This document shows, piece by piece, positions 19,501-29,500 of a stretch of DNA of 64,000 nucleotides. A program made the translations under genes and the position numbers. Source of the DNA: Parelaphostrongylus tenuis (Eukaryota > Nematoda > Chromadorea > Rhabditida > Metastrongylidae); NCBI GenBank assembly GCA_019055375.1, contig JAHQIW010000156.1, positions 1 to 64,000 of the forward strand. Reading direction: 5' to 3'. Below the pieces are notes generated by a model, which was not told the DNA's origin, did not search any database, and worked only from the letters and a program-made list of their open reading frames with translations. Position 1 is the stretch's first letter, and every line of letters starts with the position of its first letter.

Positions 19501-22465
19501 AGCCGATGCTGTGATCATGCGCTCAGGGCTCATAAGCCTTCTATTTTTCCGACCTCGGTGAATCAGTACCAGACTCTTCTGAGAGGATAGCACCACTCAT
19601 TTCATACATCGATAGACCTCCGCGCGTCATTGTGAAAGCCAGATAGGCATTCAGTTACCACAAGCGATATTAGATGAAGGCAAAAGTGCGGCCCATTAGT
19701 AAAAAATTGATCAACTCCGAGAGCTTTATTCTTTATCTTCAATTTATTAAGAGTCAAAATCGTGTTTCTCCCACCATCTCATACCCTTCACATTGTGTTT
19801 GAGTGTCTCATCAACTAATTTTTCCTGTCCCCCACTCCCCTCCCCCCCATCATTTTTGTTTTGTCGGCTATTCTAATAAATTTTACATTAAGTAAAGAAA
19901 GTAGCATTGTTCGTCAGATTTAAGCAGCACGCCATTATTCAGGCTTAGCCTACATTCTCACTATACTGAAGCTTTGGCCACAATTCACAGCTTTGAACTG
20001 GTTCCGATCTGTAAATAAGTGAGTCATTCTCATTTATTGGGATTGTTCGAAAAATAATGTTTTATTACAAATTCTTTGCGCCCACATTTTTCGGTGGTTT
20101 TTTTGACTCATGATCATCGACCTTAGCATGACTTACGCTGTTTATGGGGCACGTGTGCTCAGGGTTTGATTGACTGTTGAAAGCTTTATTTTTCATTTTA
20201 TTCTTCTTGTTATTTATGGTGACGTTTTCAAGTTTCCTTTCTTGATTGAGTGACATCCACATTTGATCTTATTTTTATTCTGTCGTTCTTGCTCTCTTCC
20301 GACATGACTTTTCATCAGTATAGCGAACTATCTTAATGAGCTCAGCAAGGCAATTCTCGTTGTTCCATTTCCCTTCTTTGATTTATTTTTTGATTTTTTT
20401 TTTGACCGTATGGTTGGCCTTTCGCTAGCACTGTAATTTCTGTACAGATTCTTGAGAGGGTTTTTCATTGTTAAGTATGTCCGCCGATCAATGGAGCTCG
20501 TTGGATTTGGTTGGACAAATTGGTGAATGGCAGTTATATTGTTTCTTTGACGAGGATATTAGAAAACTGTGATCAGATGGCTGAGAGGACCTCTCATTAG
20601 GGCGCAATATATGTAGAAGTGTTGTACTTCAGAAAGGCCATACGGTCTTGTTAGGATATTTTCTTACATAATTAGACATTAAACATAGAACAACACACAT
20701 TGTTAATATATGCCTGATGATCATTTTTCAGGCCATGCATGTAGTCTTTTATAGGGCAACTTATAGAGCCCGCTACACGCGTTTTGGTCTTGACAGCCTC
20801 GTTAGTCGGGCGGTACCCTTCGTCTCTAGACAATCCGACAGCGCCGACGTACGACTTAAACATTCCATGAAGTGAATCCACTGAATGGGGCAGTGTTTTA
20901 CACTCCATCGCTCTTGGCTGGCATCGTTAGATATATCATACCTTTCGTTCGAGTGTTTTCTCAGGACCATACTCAGCCTTCAATATGCCTAATATTCATT
21001 TTTTGAGCCATGCGTTGGAACGTGTGAATCGTACGTCTGCTCCTTCTCTATATGTGGGTTGGGCTCCGCGAGAGCACTGGTTAAAGACGAAGTGTGCTGC
21101 CCGCCTGACGAGGCTGTTAAAACCAAAACACGTGTATCGAGCTCTACAAATTGCCCTAGTGACAGTCATACCACTTTTTTGACGAGGATTTTGGGAAAAT
21201 CGTGACCAGATGGCTCAAAGTACGTCATATGATTACGCGCCAGATAAGGGAATTATTCATGAAAGGGCTATGCAGTCTTGATAAGATATTTTTGTCGAAG
21301 ATAATTGGATCTATTTTTAGAAATGGTGTATATAAGCCCTTTTGCTCTCCACGTTTTATAGAGCAGTCAAGTAAGTTTTGATGTAGCCCGATGTTTGGAG
21401 AGCTCATAATAGGTTTTCGAGGGGACTGGTTTTATCCTTTTTTTTACATGATCCGTTAGCACAATTACTGTAAGTATCCCAGTAATTTCTATTTTCGATT
21501 TATCTATCCGTTTTAATCCACGACAAAGGTGTAACAATCTTTTGCGTGTTGTTTCGGCTACTGTCTGAAGATCTTGTCATCTCTGTGAATGTCGTAGAAT
21601 GCTGAATGAGGCCGTACTCTTTATAATCTTGGAGGTGATTGAGCTAACGCGTCCTCATACGGACTTGTAGGAAGGGGTGGAGGGAGAAGGCGAAGCCATG
21701 TTTCCTGATGTAGATCATCACTATCCAATGCGCTATCCTACTGGTTGTTCGGACCGAGTCAAAATGTAAATCAAGCTTATGCTTATGTGATATCACAGAC
21801 CAATGAACATATTATATGATGTTCGACAGAACTTGAGTGACCACCTTCTTTGAACAAATTTCCTTATTGTTGAGTTTTTAGCCAAGAGCCTCATATGGTG
21901 AAGGTTGGATTATTTTTTCGGCTAGACTCGTCTTTCAAAAGTCTAAGGTATTTACAACGTAACAAACCACAGACAAATGCAGGCCTTCACAAATCGGAGC
22001 TTTATATCTGTTTCATAACTGGCTTGTGTTAAGCGGGCGACGAGCCTAAGCACACACTTTTGATTTCACTAAGAAAACGAATTTTTAGGAAGTGTGCTGC
22101 CGATAAGGAAGTGTTGAATGAGGAGATGAAGACTTCGAAGGATCCTCGGAGTGCAAACCTCAGAGCAACTCGGTTACAGGCTTATGAACGGGTTCGTATT
22201 TTGAATATCACCATGTGGACGGCTTGTGTTCACTCTGTGTAAATATGATTAGTTCGCTTATAGATAGCTGTTTATGGTTATTTTCGATCTATCATATCCA
22301 TCAAAAGTTTGCTGTGTTACATTCATGAAAAGCGTTCCATAAAGTGAAGTGAAGATAATGAGCTTGAAAAGTAAAATTATAGTAATGTTTCAGGAATTCA
22401 AGTTGCTGTCGTTTACATTCCAGTCATCTCGGGTATTTTTTTCAGTCGATGACGACGAGGAGTAG
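7501..22465 (+). CDS. WASHC4: WASH complex subunit 4 (SWIP), C-terminal half, 15 exons
   Basis: WASHC4/SWIP is a helical scaffold subunit of the pentameric WASH complex, which drives Arp2/3 actin branching on endosomes. Exons read: 7501-7557, 7616-7704, 9699-9803, 9933-10013, 13127-13313, 16215-16341, 16666-16789, 17743-17859, 18124-18228, 18893-19007, 19065-19144, 19212-19401, 19943-20018, 22089-22191, 22394-22465 (TAG). Phases agree at nearly every junction. Conserved blocks include FYELTALSLHD, QRYGLD, DSMRTHGLGVLNTGVNLTY, FTVFNQFLKDEHI, MGNALGFVR, VPALTVNYVEH, FTDDGFTMG and LLSFTFQSSRVFF. Extra T bases in three T-runs (9967-9969, 13239-13241, 16666-16671) break the frame. About 190 residues are unaccounted for between 7704 and 9699. 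Introns hold RTE, mariner, MITEs and SINEs. The N-terminal half is not upstream in this window but at 55536-59569. Confidence 0.85.
7750..7860 (-). repeat. tRNA-derived SINE family A (head)
   Basis: Reverse strand has cgtggtggcacagtgcttag (A-box region) and gagacgcgggttcgactttc (B-box region). It lies in a WASHC4 intron. The open frame across it is a by-product. Confidence 0.6.
8232..8276 (-). ncRNA. Hammerhead ribozyme-like motif (family 1, left arm)
   Basis: On the minus strand: GGTA, CTGATGA, stem II GGCGT...ACGCC (5 bp, perfect), GAAA, then CGTACGTG. The core and stem II are ideal. The cleavage triplet reads GTG rather than GTH, so this particular copy is probably inactive. Confidence 0.6.
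8383..8430 (+). ncRNA. Hammerhead ribozyme-like motif (family 1, right arm)
   Basis: Stem I GTGGTA pairs with TATCAC (6 bp counting one G-U). The core CTGATGA and GAAA are intact, and stem III is AC/GT closing a GTAC tetraloop before a GTA cleavage triplet. Stem II is AGCGT/ACGCT but is separated from the core by four extra bases, which may impair folding. Confidence 0.6.
10560..12425 (+). mobile_element. RTE-clade LINE, 5'-truncated and internally deleted
   Basis: Plus-strand RTE retrotransposon inside the WASHC4 intron between exons 9933-10013 and 13127-13313. Homology to the copy at 51978-55050 starts near 10560 (tacacgggatcagac, end of the endonuclease) and runs through the connector (10778-11023), reverse transcriptase (11437-11700, with FADDIVL) and C-terminal region (11694-12410) to a 3' end reading gacaggtgacacgtgg. 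About 280 bp spanning the early reverse transcriptase is deleted at about 11309. Multiple frameshifts and stops are present, so it is inactive. Confidence 0.88.
12460..12900. repeat. Hammerhead-bearing inverted-repeat element, family 2
   Basis: Non-coding element with inverted arms: gatatggcacttagatggtg near 12450 and aagcgccataacaggcctca near 12826, and internal gaatccccctac / gttttccctac. The right arm holds the best hammerhead in the window (12776-12820). It sits directly after the RTE 3' end in a WASHC4 intron. Confidence 0.65.
12776..12820 (+). ncRNA. Hammerhead self-cleaving ribozyme (minimal type I)
   Basis: Stem I GTGCTA (12776-12781) pairs perfectly with TAGCAC (12815-12820). Core CTGATGA is at 12782-12788. 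Stem II is GCT/GGC with loop GAAG, flanked by one A-C mismatch. GAAA is at 12801-12804. Stem III is AC/GT with a six-base loop, followed by the canonical cleavage triplet GTC at 12812-12814. Length is 45 nt. Every core position I can check matches the hammerhead consensus. The very short stem III is the form known from Penelope-like elements and retrozymes, which often cleave as dimers. Confidence 0.78.
13440..13680. repeat. Hammerhead-bearing repeat family 2, degraded
   Basis: Shares acacgtgtatcgcccttgg, cagcctcgtcactcaggcag and tgcctttcgttttagccaat with copies at 20690-21200, 29170-29500 and 49670-49860. The reverse-strand core has mutated (GTGACGA, GATA in place of CTGACGA, GAAA). Confidence 0.55.
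13862..14010 (+). repeat. tRNA-derived SINE family A
   Basis: Contains gcggtggcctcgatgaagta, gggtttaactcccgcctaag (B-box region) and the body tactactcagcattctcgga. It lies in the WASHC4 intron 13314-16214. Confidence 0.65.
14650..14735 (-). repeat. Hammerhead-bearing repeat family 1, fragment
   Basis: Single arm with ggtatacgtacgtttaggcg and gcgcgcctcatgcctgccgc. On the minus strand this corresponds to the hammerhead arm with a mutated core. Confidence 0.45.
14890..15450 (+). mobile_element. Mariner transposase fragment (DNA-binding half)
   Basis: Open frame 14910-15449 (179 codons) encodes the N-terminal half of a mariner-type transposase: a first helix-turn-helix (INEVEGEGARSNSIGRRWFQ), RFSAGDLDPEDKSHSGRPTE, a second helix-turn-helix (SARELAAELNVSYTTLLTHL) and the EICLDLLNNP block. 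The catalytic DD34D part is missing; after about residue 138 the sequence no longer resembles the family. No flanking inverted repeats were recognised. It lies in a WASHC4 intron and is non-functional. Confidence 0.82.
15680..15800 (-). repeat. tRNA-derived SINE family A
   Basis: Reverse strand reads cgtcggtggtgcagttggtc, gagcacgcgcctttggaagg and gtgaaatgtgggttggactc. It faces a plus-strand copy at 15920-16085. Confidence 0.6.
15820..16100 (+). repeat. tRNA-derived SINE family A, long form
   Basis: Contains gtagaaggagtgatagcaaa, acgggcgtcagtaatgcatt, B-box-like gattcgagtaccaactgacg and ttttgcacatcattcagtat. The preceding block (cgatatcgactaccaggcca) also precedes the SINE pair at 24420-24700, so the repeat unit is longer than the tRNA head. 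Confidence 0.6.
17125..17236 (+). repeat. tRNA-derived SINE family A
   Basis: Contains tggtgaagtgggtagcacgc (A-box region), gaacgcaggtttaattcttg (B-box region) and ttttgcatatccctcagcgt. The next element, a mariner-end MITE, starts immediately after. Confidence 0.6.
17237..17343. mobile_element. Mariner-end MITE (about 107 bp)
   Basis: Short non-autonomous element whose ends are inverted repeats: gggttgatgcaaaagtaacg on the left, and the reverse complement of taattacttttgcatcacct on the right. Inner arms (ttcagattccggtttttc and the reverse of accagtgccaaaccg) continue the match imperfectly. TGATGCAAAAGTAA is a mariner-type terminus. It carries no coding sequence. Confidence 0.7.
19402..19942. 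other. GC-AG intron of WASHC4
   Basis: The intron between exons 19212-19401 and 19943-20018 begins GCATGT instead of GT and ends TTATTCAG. Frame and homology force this boundary: ATG G joined to GC TTA GCC TAC gives M-G-L-A-Y, matching the family. The other nearby GT gives an out-of-frame product. The intron contains a family B SINE. Confidence 0.6.
19450..19690 (+). repeat. tRNA-derived SINE family B
   Basis: Head cgtgtgacgcagtggttaga (A-box), then the tRNA-like B region, then the body: tttcatacatcgatagacct, ccgcgcgtcattgtgaaagc and gcattcagttaccac. It lies in a WASHC4 intron. This is one of the more complete copies. Confidence 0.75.
20690..21200. repeat. Hammerhead-bearing repeat family 2, two adjacent inverted arms
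   Basis: A left arm (20700-20900, reading tagagcccgctacacgcg, gtcttgacagcctcgttagt) faces a right arm (20990-21190, reading gcccgcctgacgaggctgtt, aaaacacgtgtatcgagctc). The right arm has CTGACGA but AAAA in place of GAAA; the left arm is also mutated. It lies in the last long WASHC4 intron. Confidence 0.6.
21545..21745 (+). repeat. Dispersed repeat family C
   Basis: Shares gttgtttcggctactgtctg, a tgaatgtcgtagaatgctg segment and a tail ending caatgcgctatcctactgg with 3955-4190 and 51340-51590. Function unknown. Confidence 0.4.
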
Positions 22466-23550
22466 AAGGTGTTACTTAATTGACTTCAGCTTTGTTGTTG
22501 ATTTGTTGTTGTACAGAGAGTTCTATCAATTTATGCGTTGTGAAATATATTGATGATAAATAGTATTTAATTGACATATGGTGAAGTCGCACAGTGAAAC
22601 AGTGTTGGTACTTGAGTTGGAAAGTGATATAAGGTTTGTCGTAAGATATCGAAAGTGCTTGACTCCTCTTAGGCCTTGTGGTTGAGTAAAGTATCTTTAG
22701 GGTGTTCGCTTAATCGTATGGGACTTCAAGTTCGCAGAGACTGGTGCTATCAGTGTAGAGTGAAGCAACGCTTCGACTTAGATAATTGTTCAATTTTTTT
22801 TGTTATTCTGGTTTAGTGTAATTCAAGTTACGTCACACTGACGTAGCAACGATCTAGGCGGTTGATGATCCGATGCGCAAAGCGACGCTCCGTGATTTTT
22901 TAAGCAAGGTCTACCGAAAGTCAGGTCTCGTGTCTGCTTTGAGAATGGGAGCATGCAATCGTTTCGTAGTGTCGTCGTGTTGGTTAGCAGTGCTCATAAA
23001 TTAGTACTGGAATGTTTGCGACGTACTTTTGTTGTTTATTAAGAATATAGAGAGTGGGGAGGTGCAGTGATTAGTGATACAGTGGATCAGGGGTTACTGT
23101 GTTAACCAATTACAGACGACGTGCATTCATTTGAATGTGGACCTGCATTGTTGAATTTCTCGGTGCGCTATATTTTCTGTAAGCATTTTGAAAGTTATTC
23201 CACAATTAGAAAACATTAAACTAGTGATGATGTACTTGATTTCTGTAAAGGTCTTAGTACGCTGTAGCAGCAACAATGAAATTCACACATTTTTACACGA
23301 CCAGAATTTGTCGATGACTCTTTGTCGGAGTTTTGGTTGTCGTTTGATATCATAAATTTTGGAATTTCCGAAACTGAATTTGATTCTTGGAAAGGCCTCG
23401 AGAGTGCTACAAGGGCGGAAAGAAAAACACGTTTCATAGTCGAAGTGGTGAGCCTCTTGCTCAAAGTTCATACTTCTATGTGGCAATATAGAGTGTAAAT
23501 GAAAACTAGTGTTTGAAGATTAAAAGGACAAAGTATATCTTACGTTTTCA
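22466..23550. other. Region 3' of WASHC4, no gene recognised
   Basis: AT-rich sequence after the WASHC4 stop. Minus-strand frames at 23216-23486 lack recognisable motifs. It presumably contains the WASHC4 3' UTR; no certain polyadenylation signal was chosen. Confidence 0.5.
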
Positions 23551-23559
23551 ATGCGGGAG

Positions 23560-24955
23560 AGCTGGAAACTGTCTCAAAAAGAAAGAAAGTTTCTAGTTAA
23601 ATAACGAAGATCGCGCCCTTTTGATGTGATAGTTGAAATCGCTGCGTACAGAGACGCGAAATTTTCGTCATTTATCTCAGACCTTCCCCTCCGTTTCAAA
23701 AAGATTTTCGGAATCTTTTAGACAGTGTAATACAGCACACTTTCTTATGCACGATCATAATGCTTTTAGTGACGCATATTTCTGTAGGGCGAAACCTAAC
23801 ATAATTTAGCTCCTTGAAGATCTCCTCAAAAATAAAACCTGATATCAAAATGAACACTTCTCAAGATATTAATAAGGTACTTATATTATGGTGAAAAGCA
23901 ATTTACAATGCATAGCCGGTCAAAATGCACGTCGAAGGTGAGACGTAGTCTCTGAGAGGCTACTCGAGTTTGTCACGATAACCAAAACCATTCTTCACAA
24001 CTCACAATTCACGAAACCCAAGTTCTCAATATGGAACTAGGGAAAGCCCATGGAATTGCAGTCAACACGATCATAATAAAAGAAACAATATCACAGCAAA
24101 GACGAAGCTTCGTTTGACAGATTTCGTTATTTTCCAAAATTCATGTTCAGGTAATCACCTCTGTTCAAGGCTCTTCTTTTCATGGGAGGAAAAAAAGGAA
24201 AACCACTAGATGAAATAACAAAATGAAACTCACCATGAAGTGGGATTTTTTTCCAATCATTATTTGGCTTGCGTCAGCTGGCACTCGTACTCACATTTCA
24301 CCCTATCTTGGGGTTCGAGTTCCATCTGCCGCAAAGTTTTGCACATCACTCTACATCAATCGGTATATTTATAACATCATACCATGCTAAACGCGGTTGA
24401 ATAGAAATGATTCTGTTTGATCATCCAATACCCAATATGTGCCAGCGTGATTGGGTTCAATGTCGATAGCGACTACCTGGCCAGGCCGTTGGCGGTTGTG
24501 TAGACAACATTGCGTGTCATACTGCTGAGAGTTGGCTGATGACAGATAGAAGTGTTGTAGCGTAGAAGGAGTGGTGTGCAAAATGGGCGTCAGTAGTGCA
24601 ACGAGTTAGAGCGCGCGACTCCGGATAGGGTGAGATGTGGGTTCGAGTTCTATCTGACGCAAAAGTTTTGCACATCCCGCTACATTAATTGGTATTTGTC
24701 TTGAAGAATATGAACAGTTATTCAACATTATTGGTTACGCGTTATTGAAAGTGAAAGGTCGAACATCATCAAGAGATGTAGCCAAGAGAAGAGGCTTTGT
24801 GCTTTCAAAAAACTGTTTTTCAGGATAGCAGCGAATGTGCTCAAGCTGAACTATTGAGGAATTACGGTATGGATATGACCAATTTCGTTTATGCTTAAAT
24901 TTCGTATCATGTGTATATGGCAAATAAAATATCAATGAAGCCAGGATCCACAAAA
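23560..24955. repeat. Long non-coding repeat D, copy 1 (interrupted by SINEs)
   Basis: Directly repeated at 25000-25870. Shared blocks include ttttcgtcatttat, cctccgtttc, a tagctc...tgaag segment, gcatagccg, gacgaagcttcg-like and aagagaagag...gcgaatgtgctca. Copy 1 is split by two family A SINEs at about 24290-24700. A weaker third copy seems to lie at 30190-30700. No motif identifies the family. Confidence 0.6.
24290..24705 (+). repeat. Two family A SINEs in tandem
   Basis: The first head contains gggttcgagttccatctgcc and ttttgcacatcactctacat. The second contains gcaacgagttagagcgcgcg, gggttcgagttctatctgac and ttttgcacatcccgctacat. The B-boxes (GGTTCGAGTTC) are intact. They are separated by the linker also seen at 15820-15930. 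The pair interrupts repeat D. Confidence 0.72.
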
Positions 24956-24999
24956 TGATAGGACAGAGTCTGTTCTGCGAAAACTAGAAATTTCATTGA

Positions 25000-25870
25000 G
25001 ATAGAAAAAATCTCTGAATAAATATCGAAGGTCGCACCGTTTCGAAGGGGCAGCTGAAATCGTTGCGTGCAGTTTTATTTGATCGACGTGCAATTTTCGT
25101 CATTTATTTCGAACTTTTTCCTCCGTTTCGAGAAAATTTCTAGATTCTTCTTGACATTATGAAAAAGTACTGTTTCCCATATACGATCGTAATACTTTTG
25201 ATGCATATATTTCTGAAAGCGATATGTAGCATTATTTAGCTCTATGAAGGTATTTTCAAAAACCAATCCCATTATCAGAATTAACGTTTCATCAATTATC
25301 GACAAAGTCCTAATACTCTGTTGAAAAGCCATCCACAAAGCATAGCCGAGCAAAATGCCCGCTAAAGGTGAAATGTGGCTATTTCACGACAGCCTAGCTT
25401 TCAACGTAGGACTGAAGGTGTCTCCATGGAACTGTACTAAATGCCACCGCAGTGAAAGAGACCATATCCCGGTAAAAACAAAGCTTCGATTGATCGATAT
25501 TGATTGTTCTAAAATTCATGCAATAATTATTCGCGTCCGCGCAAAGTTCCTCCTAACCTAATAAGGAAAGAATGCCCTAAATAAAAAAAACCGAATTTCG
25601 AAGGACACCATAAAGTGAATTTTCTCCAATCATTATCTCGCTCTAAAAAGCTTATCTTATTGGCGTTAAGAACACGGCTTGTTTATCCAACATTTTTGCT
25701 GTAGCGTCATCTAGATCAAAGGTTCAAAGTTCATCAACATACGTCACTAAGAGAAGAGTCTAGGTGCTTTCAAAAGGATCCCCTACTCTCAGTGAGCGAG
25801 CGAATGTGCTCATCCTAGATCGTTTAAAAAATGTTCCTCTATATGCGACTGCTTTTTCAATTACAAGCGC
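25000..25870. repeat. Long non-coding repeat D, copy 2
   Basis: Second direct copy of repeat D without the SINE insertion. An open frame on - at 25353-25075 (92 codons) is not preserved in copy 1, so it is probably not a gene. Confidence 0.6.
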
Positions 25871-26282
25871 AGAGATTTATTTTCTAGACATTTTCTTAGA
25901 CCGGATTTCAAACCGGTAAAAAAAATAAAACATGCTGTACATCACTTTATAAACATAGCTATACTCTTTTTACATGAATCTATTCACTTGTAATCCAGTA
26001 GTTGGTTTTATACCACTAATGTAAACAAACACCAAATAATTGCCCAATATATTCCAATACAAGAGTTCACAATTTAGTTGACGACCGCAACTGCCGAGAA
26101 GAAGTGCGACCCCAATGGACCCGATGCCAATATGCGAACCGCCTTGTTCACTACTCCTTGCCACATCTGTCTCGAGCAATTTGCCATGATGATGTTCGTG
26201 GTTTAAACAGAAATTTCGTGCAAATCGATTTTGTGCAAAAAAGGATTTCAAACCGTGAGGAAGGATTTCAAATGATCTCTGC

Positions 26283-27935
26283 ATAACGCGTCTCTCAACA
26301 ACGCGTACGTAATGGAATCGTTCGACGTAACCGCTCCTTATACAAACGTGTCGAATGAGTCCGCAATGCAAGCCAAACGCGAGCTTCCAACGGAGCACGA
26401 ACAAACTACGAACATGTACGGCTTCTCCATTCGCCAGATCATGGCTCTCTTAGAAGAGTGCCTAAGCCGCTCATTCTTTAGATGGTCTAGGAATTATTTT
26501 GCGCAGATCAGAGGGCTGGCAATGGGTCAACGACTAGCTCCGACCCTTGCTATCGCTTTTATGTCTAAAGTAGAGGCACCAATATTCGATGTCCGGCCGT
26601 TACTCTACTGTAGGTATACAGATGATTGTTTTGTCGTCTGCTCAACGCAAGAGGCGAAGGGCAAATGTTTTGAGTTGTTAAATAGCCAGTCAGAGTACAT
26701 AACGTTCACCCGTGAGAAACCTAAGGCAAATTGGCCTCCATTTTCAAACGTTCAAGTTAACCTCTCTAAAAACTCCTACAACACAATAGTGTATCGTAAA
26801 CCAAGCAACAAAAACATCCTGGTTCACTACGTATCTGCTCATCCCTCGCACACAAAATGCGCACTTATAAAAAACAAGTTTGAACAGCTGCTAATGTGTG
26901 CACAGGAAAAGAACACAAGGTGGAATCCCTGAGCTTGGCGCGAAAATAAACCACCTGTAATGGCTACAACACGATAGAAGCTTCTCGGGTTGAATTTAGA
27001 GGAAATTCGGCGTCCCCATACGGAAGGTCTAGCGAGGATAAGGTTCCATTCATCCTGCCTTTTATTTCTAGCGAAGTGAGTGCGGCAATTAAACGCTGCT
27101 TAAAAAGAGCAGATTTAGATGATTCGATAGCAGTAGTCGAGATGCCACCAAAAACACTAAAACGCCAATTAGTCCGCAACCGACTGTATGATCGTCTCTG
27201 CGAAACCAACGAACTGCAAAGTTTGCCCCAACGGCAGAGACGGCGACTGCATGAGGTCGGGTACAATTTACCTGATCTCATGCGAGGCATGCGGAGATGA
27301 ATATATAGGCGAAACGGGTAGACCACTCTGCATCCGCGTGAAGGAGCACCTAGCTGGGAAACGTAACTCCGACCCAAAAACCCCATTAGGCACGCATAAG
27401 GAACAGAAGCATAAAGGAGCAGATTTTGACGTTAAATTCACGGTCCTCGCACAGGAATCGAAAACGTCTACGCGTAAAACTTTGGAAGCCTTTTGGATAC
27501 ATAGCAAAGGAACAAAAATGAACCGCAAGGAGGAAAGCTCTTAATAACGCGTGACCTAGCACCATATCTCAGGGTAATATTCCCGACTTGAGCCAGGCAC
27601 AGTCTTACATTAGCACAGACTCCAAGTGGCAGATCTTCAATGATTAATTGAAAGACCTAAAACATCTAAGCGGTGAGTGTTTTTGCTTAGACGGTACTAC
27701 TCGGTTTTAAGGGGGCATGTGAAAAACTGCTGCCATTCGCTGGAGAGGAGCTTTTCACAGGAGTGTCAGTAACCATTCGGAAGCTGAGACTCCAGCCAAA
27801 GCTCACATCGCCGGTTTCCGAAAGAAGAGAAGACTTTTGACGTTGCTGAAGGACATTTGTTGGCTTCAGACCCACATATTTCTCACCGGACAGGGCTCTT
27901 TCTTTGGACAATTACTAATCTTGCGATAGCGTAAT
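26283..27935 (+). mobile_element. Penelope-like retroelement, 5'-truncated (copy 1)
   Basis: Plus-strand Penelope-like element beginning mid reverse transcriptase; identity with copy 2 starts at aacgcgtctc (34318 there). Frame 26312-26932 reads the palm FDVTAPYTN, RGLAMGQRLAPTLAIAFM and the catalytic YTDD. A separate frame at 27188-27544 carries the C-terminal GIY-YIG endonuclease: GTIYLISCEACGDEYIGE then RPLCIRVKEHLAG. Single-base shifts near 26925 and 27225 separate the parts. The non-coding tail (27545-27935) matches 35570-36065. These elements use the endonuclease plus reverse transcriptase for target-primed insertion. Probably the Nematis-type clade known in nematodes. Inactive. Confidence 0.9.
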
Positions 27936-28182
27936 ACTTGGAAGTCGTCGTCCGCATAAAACAAACCATTTATGAAACAGGCATAAAGTTCCATTTTGTA
28001 AAGGCCAGCATTTTTCTGTGATTTGTCATGTTATAATTGCCTTAAAAAGGCAAAAGAAGAGTATAACCGAGCGCCTAACAGTGCTACCCAATGAGTTGAA
28101 CGCCACATTTTCGAGGAATAAAAAAAAACTTCGCGCGCTGTTGCTAAGAAAGATGGCAGTAGTTAGTTCAAACTGCCCATAC

Positions 28183-28664
28183 CTGTATGATGGGAATCCG
28201 AACTTATCCATGTATGTGCACTCGTTTGGGTGAGTCGTCAGCTTCAACAGTGCTCGATTGAACAGTTTAGCTCTTTTCGGAGGAAACTGAAAAGTCAAAA
28301 TATAGTGAAGTTCTCGTTTTTTTTTCTTTCCATCATTTAATCACCACATCGCTTCTACACTTTCATTTCGACGTTCCTATATCATCTTAACATTTCTCTT
28401 CACATGGAAAACATAAGTATATAAACAAATAAAGACAAAAAGAGGAGAAACTCATGATGTGATGGGATAAAAAAATACAAAGTAGCAAGATAAATTGTTA
28501 TAGAGAAAAAAAGGTTCTTACCATTTAAACTACGAAGAAAAACTAACCATTTTGTTTATCAAATCCATATTCTCAAGAAAATAGCGAATATCCTTCCGTA
28601 ATTGGGTCTTGCTATGCTCATTCTTGAAAAATTGATTGAAAACCGTAAATTTGCTTCGCAACAG
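28183..28664 (-). pseudogene. WASHC4: Inverted partial duplicate of WASHC4 (two exons plus intron)
   Basis: On the minus strand, 28664-28548 matches WASHC4 exon 17743-17859 (117 nt in both; FTVFNQFFKNEH versus FTVFNQFLKDEH). 28286-28183 matches exon 18124-18228 (FPPKRAKLFNRALLKLTT versus FPPKRAELFNRALSQLTT). The intervening intron is kept at similar length, so this is a DNA-level duplicate, not a processed copy. It is dead: the first acceptor AG reads GA, and one T is missing from the second exon (AAGTTCGG versus AAGTTTCGG). No neighbouring exons were found; the Penelope copy ends about 250 bp away. Confidence 0.82.
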
Positions 28665-28699
28665 TCTTTTTGAAATTAGGATCTATTGGCATAATGTTT

Positions 28700-29165
28700 G
28701 ATACCTATAGTAATCGAACGAAAATTAGCTTCAATGTGCTATTCATAATCTCATGTTATGCCTATCGAGCAGAGTTGATGGTATCATTCAACTATTACAG
28801 TAAATTTTACATCTACATAATGAATTACAGGAAAACTTGATTGTTCTTCCTCAAGTAAAGTCCTGTCTTCCATAAAACTGAGTATTTCCAATCAGTGCTC
28901 CAGATCTGCGGTAGCATAAGCCTCACTAGGCTCCAAATTTGGATATTTTTACCGTGAACATCAATGATGGGTTGTTGAATCTACGCTTGAATTCACAAAG
29001 AGAATATTGTAACGGAATTGCTCGTCACTCAACCATCTGAGCTGTGAAACTGCTTTTTCAGCTTCAATCCGCTTTATAAAATTCTCTCGAGAAAGCAGAT
29101 GATTTAGCAACACTGCGCTCGATTTGTCATCTCCGACGAGTGCATGCATTATTTACGTTTGAGCA
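28700..29165. other. No gene recognised
   Basis: Upstream side of the inverted WASHC4 duplicate. A minus-strand frame at 29149-28961 (62 codons) does not match the expected upstream WASHC4 exon. No support for a gene. Confidence 0.45.
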
Positions 29166-29169
29166 GAAG

Positions 29170-29500
29170 CACTCTCTCCAATATACTGGTAATATCATTG
29201 CGTTCGTTTCCACACTTGAAACGAACGGAATGATAGTCCATAAGTATCAGCCAATAGCAGTCGAGTGTAAAGCCCTGCGGATCTAGTTATTCATTTCACT
29301 TGACGGCGCGTGTAATTTGCGCGATGTGACCTAGTAGGGGGACAGGGACACCCCCGAGAGGATTGGCTAAAACAAAGGGTACTGCTCAACTGACGACGCT
29401 GTCAAGGCCGTAACACGTGTATTTGGATCTCTAAGTTGCCCATGAAGGAACACATAACATGTTAGCTCAAAAATAATTGTTAGATATAGTGAAATTTTGA
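29170..29500. repeat. Hammerhead-bearing repeat family 2, degraded
   Basis: Carries family blocks: attggctaaaacaaagggta, actgacgacgctgtcaaggc, gtaacacgtgtatttgg and tctaagttgccca, with an inner cgttcgtttcc / gaaacgaacg inverted pair. The core reads CTGACGA but GTAA in place of GAAA. Confidence 0.55.

Noticed and set aside
25075..25353. 92-codon minus-strand frame
   Set aside because: Lies in repeat D; the frame is broken in the other copy and has no recognised motif.
26964..27528. Minus-strand frames of 86-140 codons, and the counterparts at 35119-35529
   Set aside because: Antisense to the Penelope GIY-YIG region; no motif of their own.
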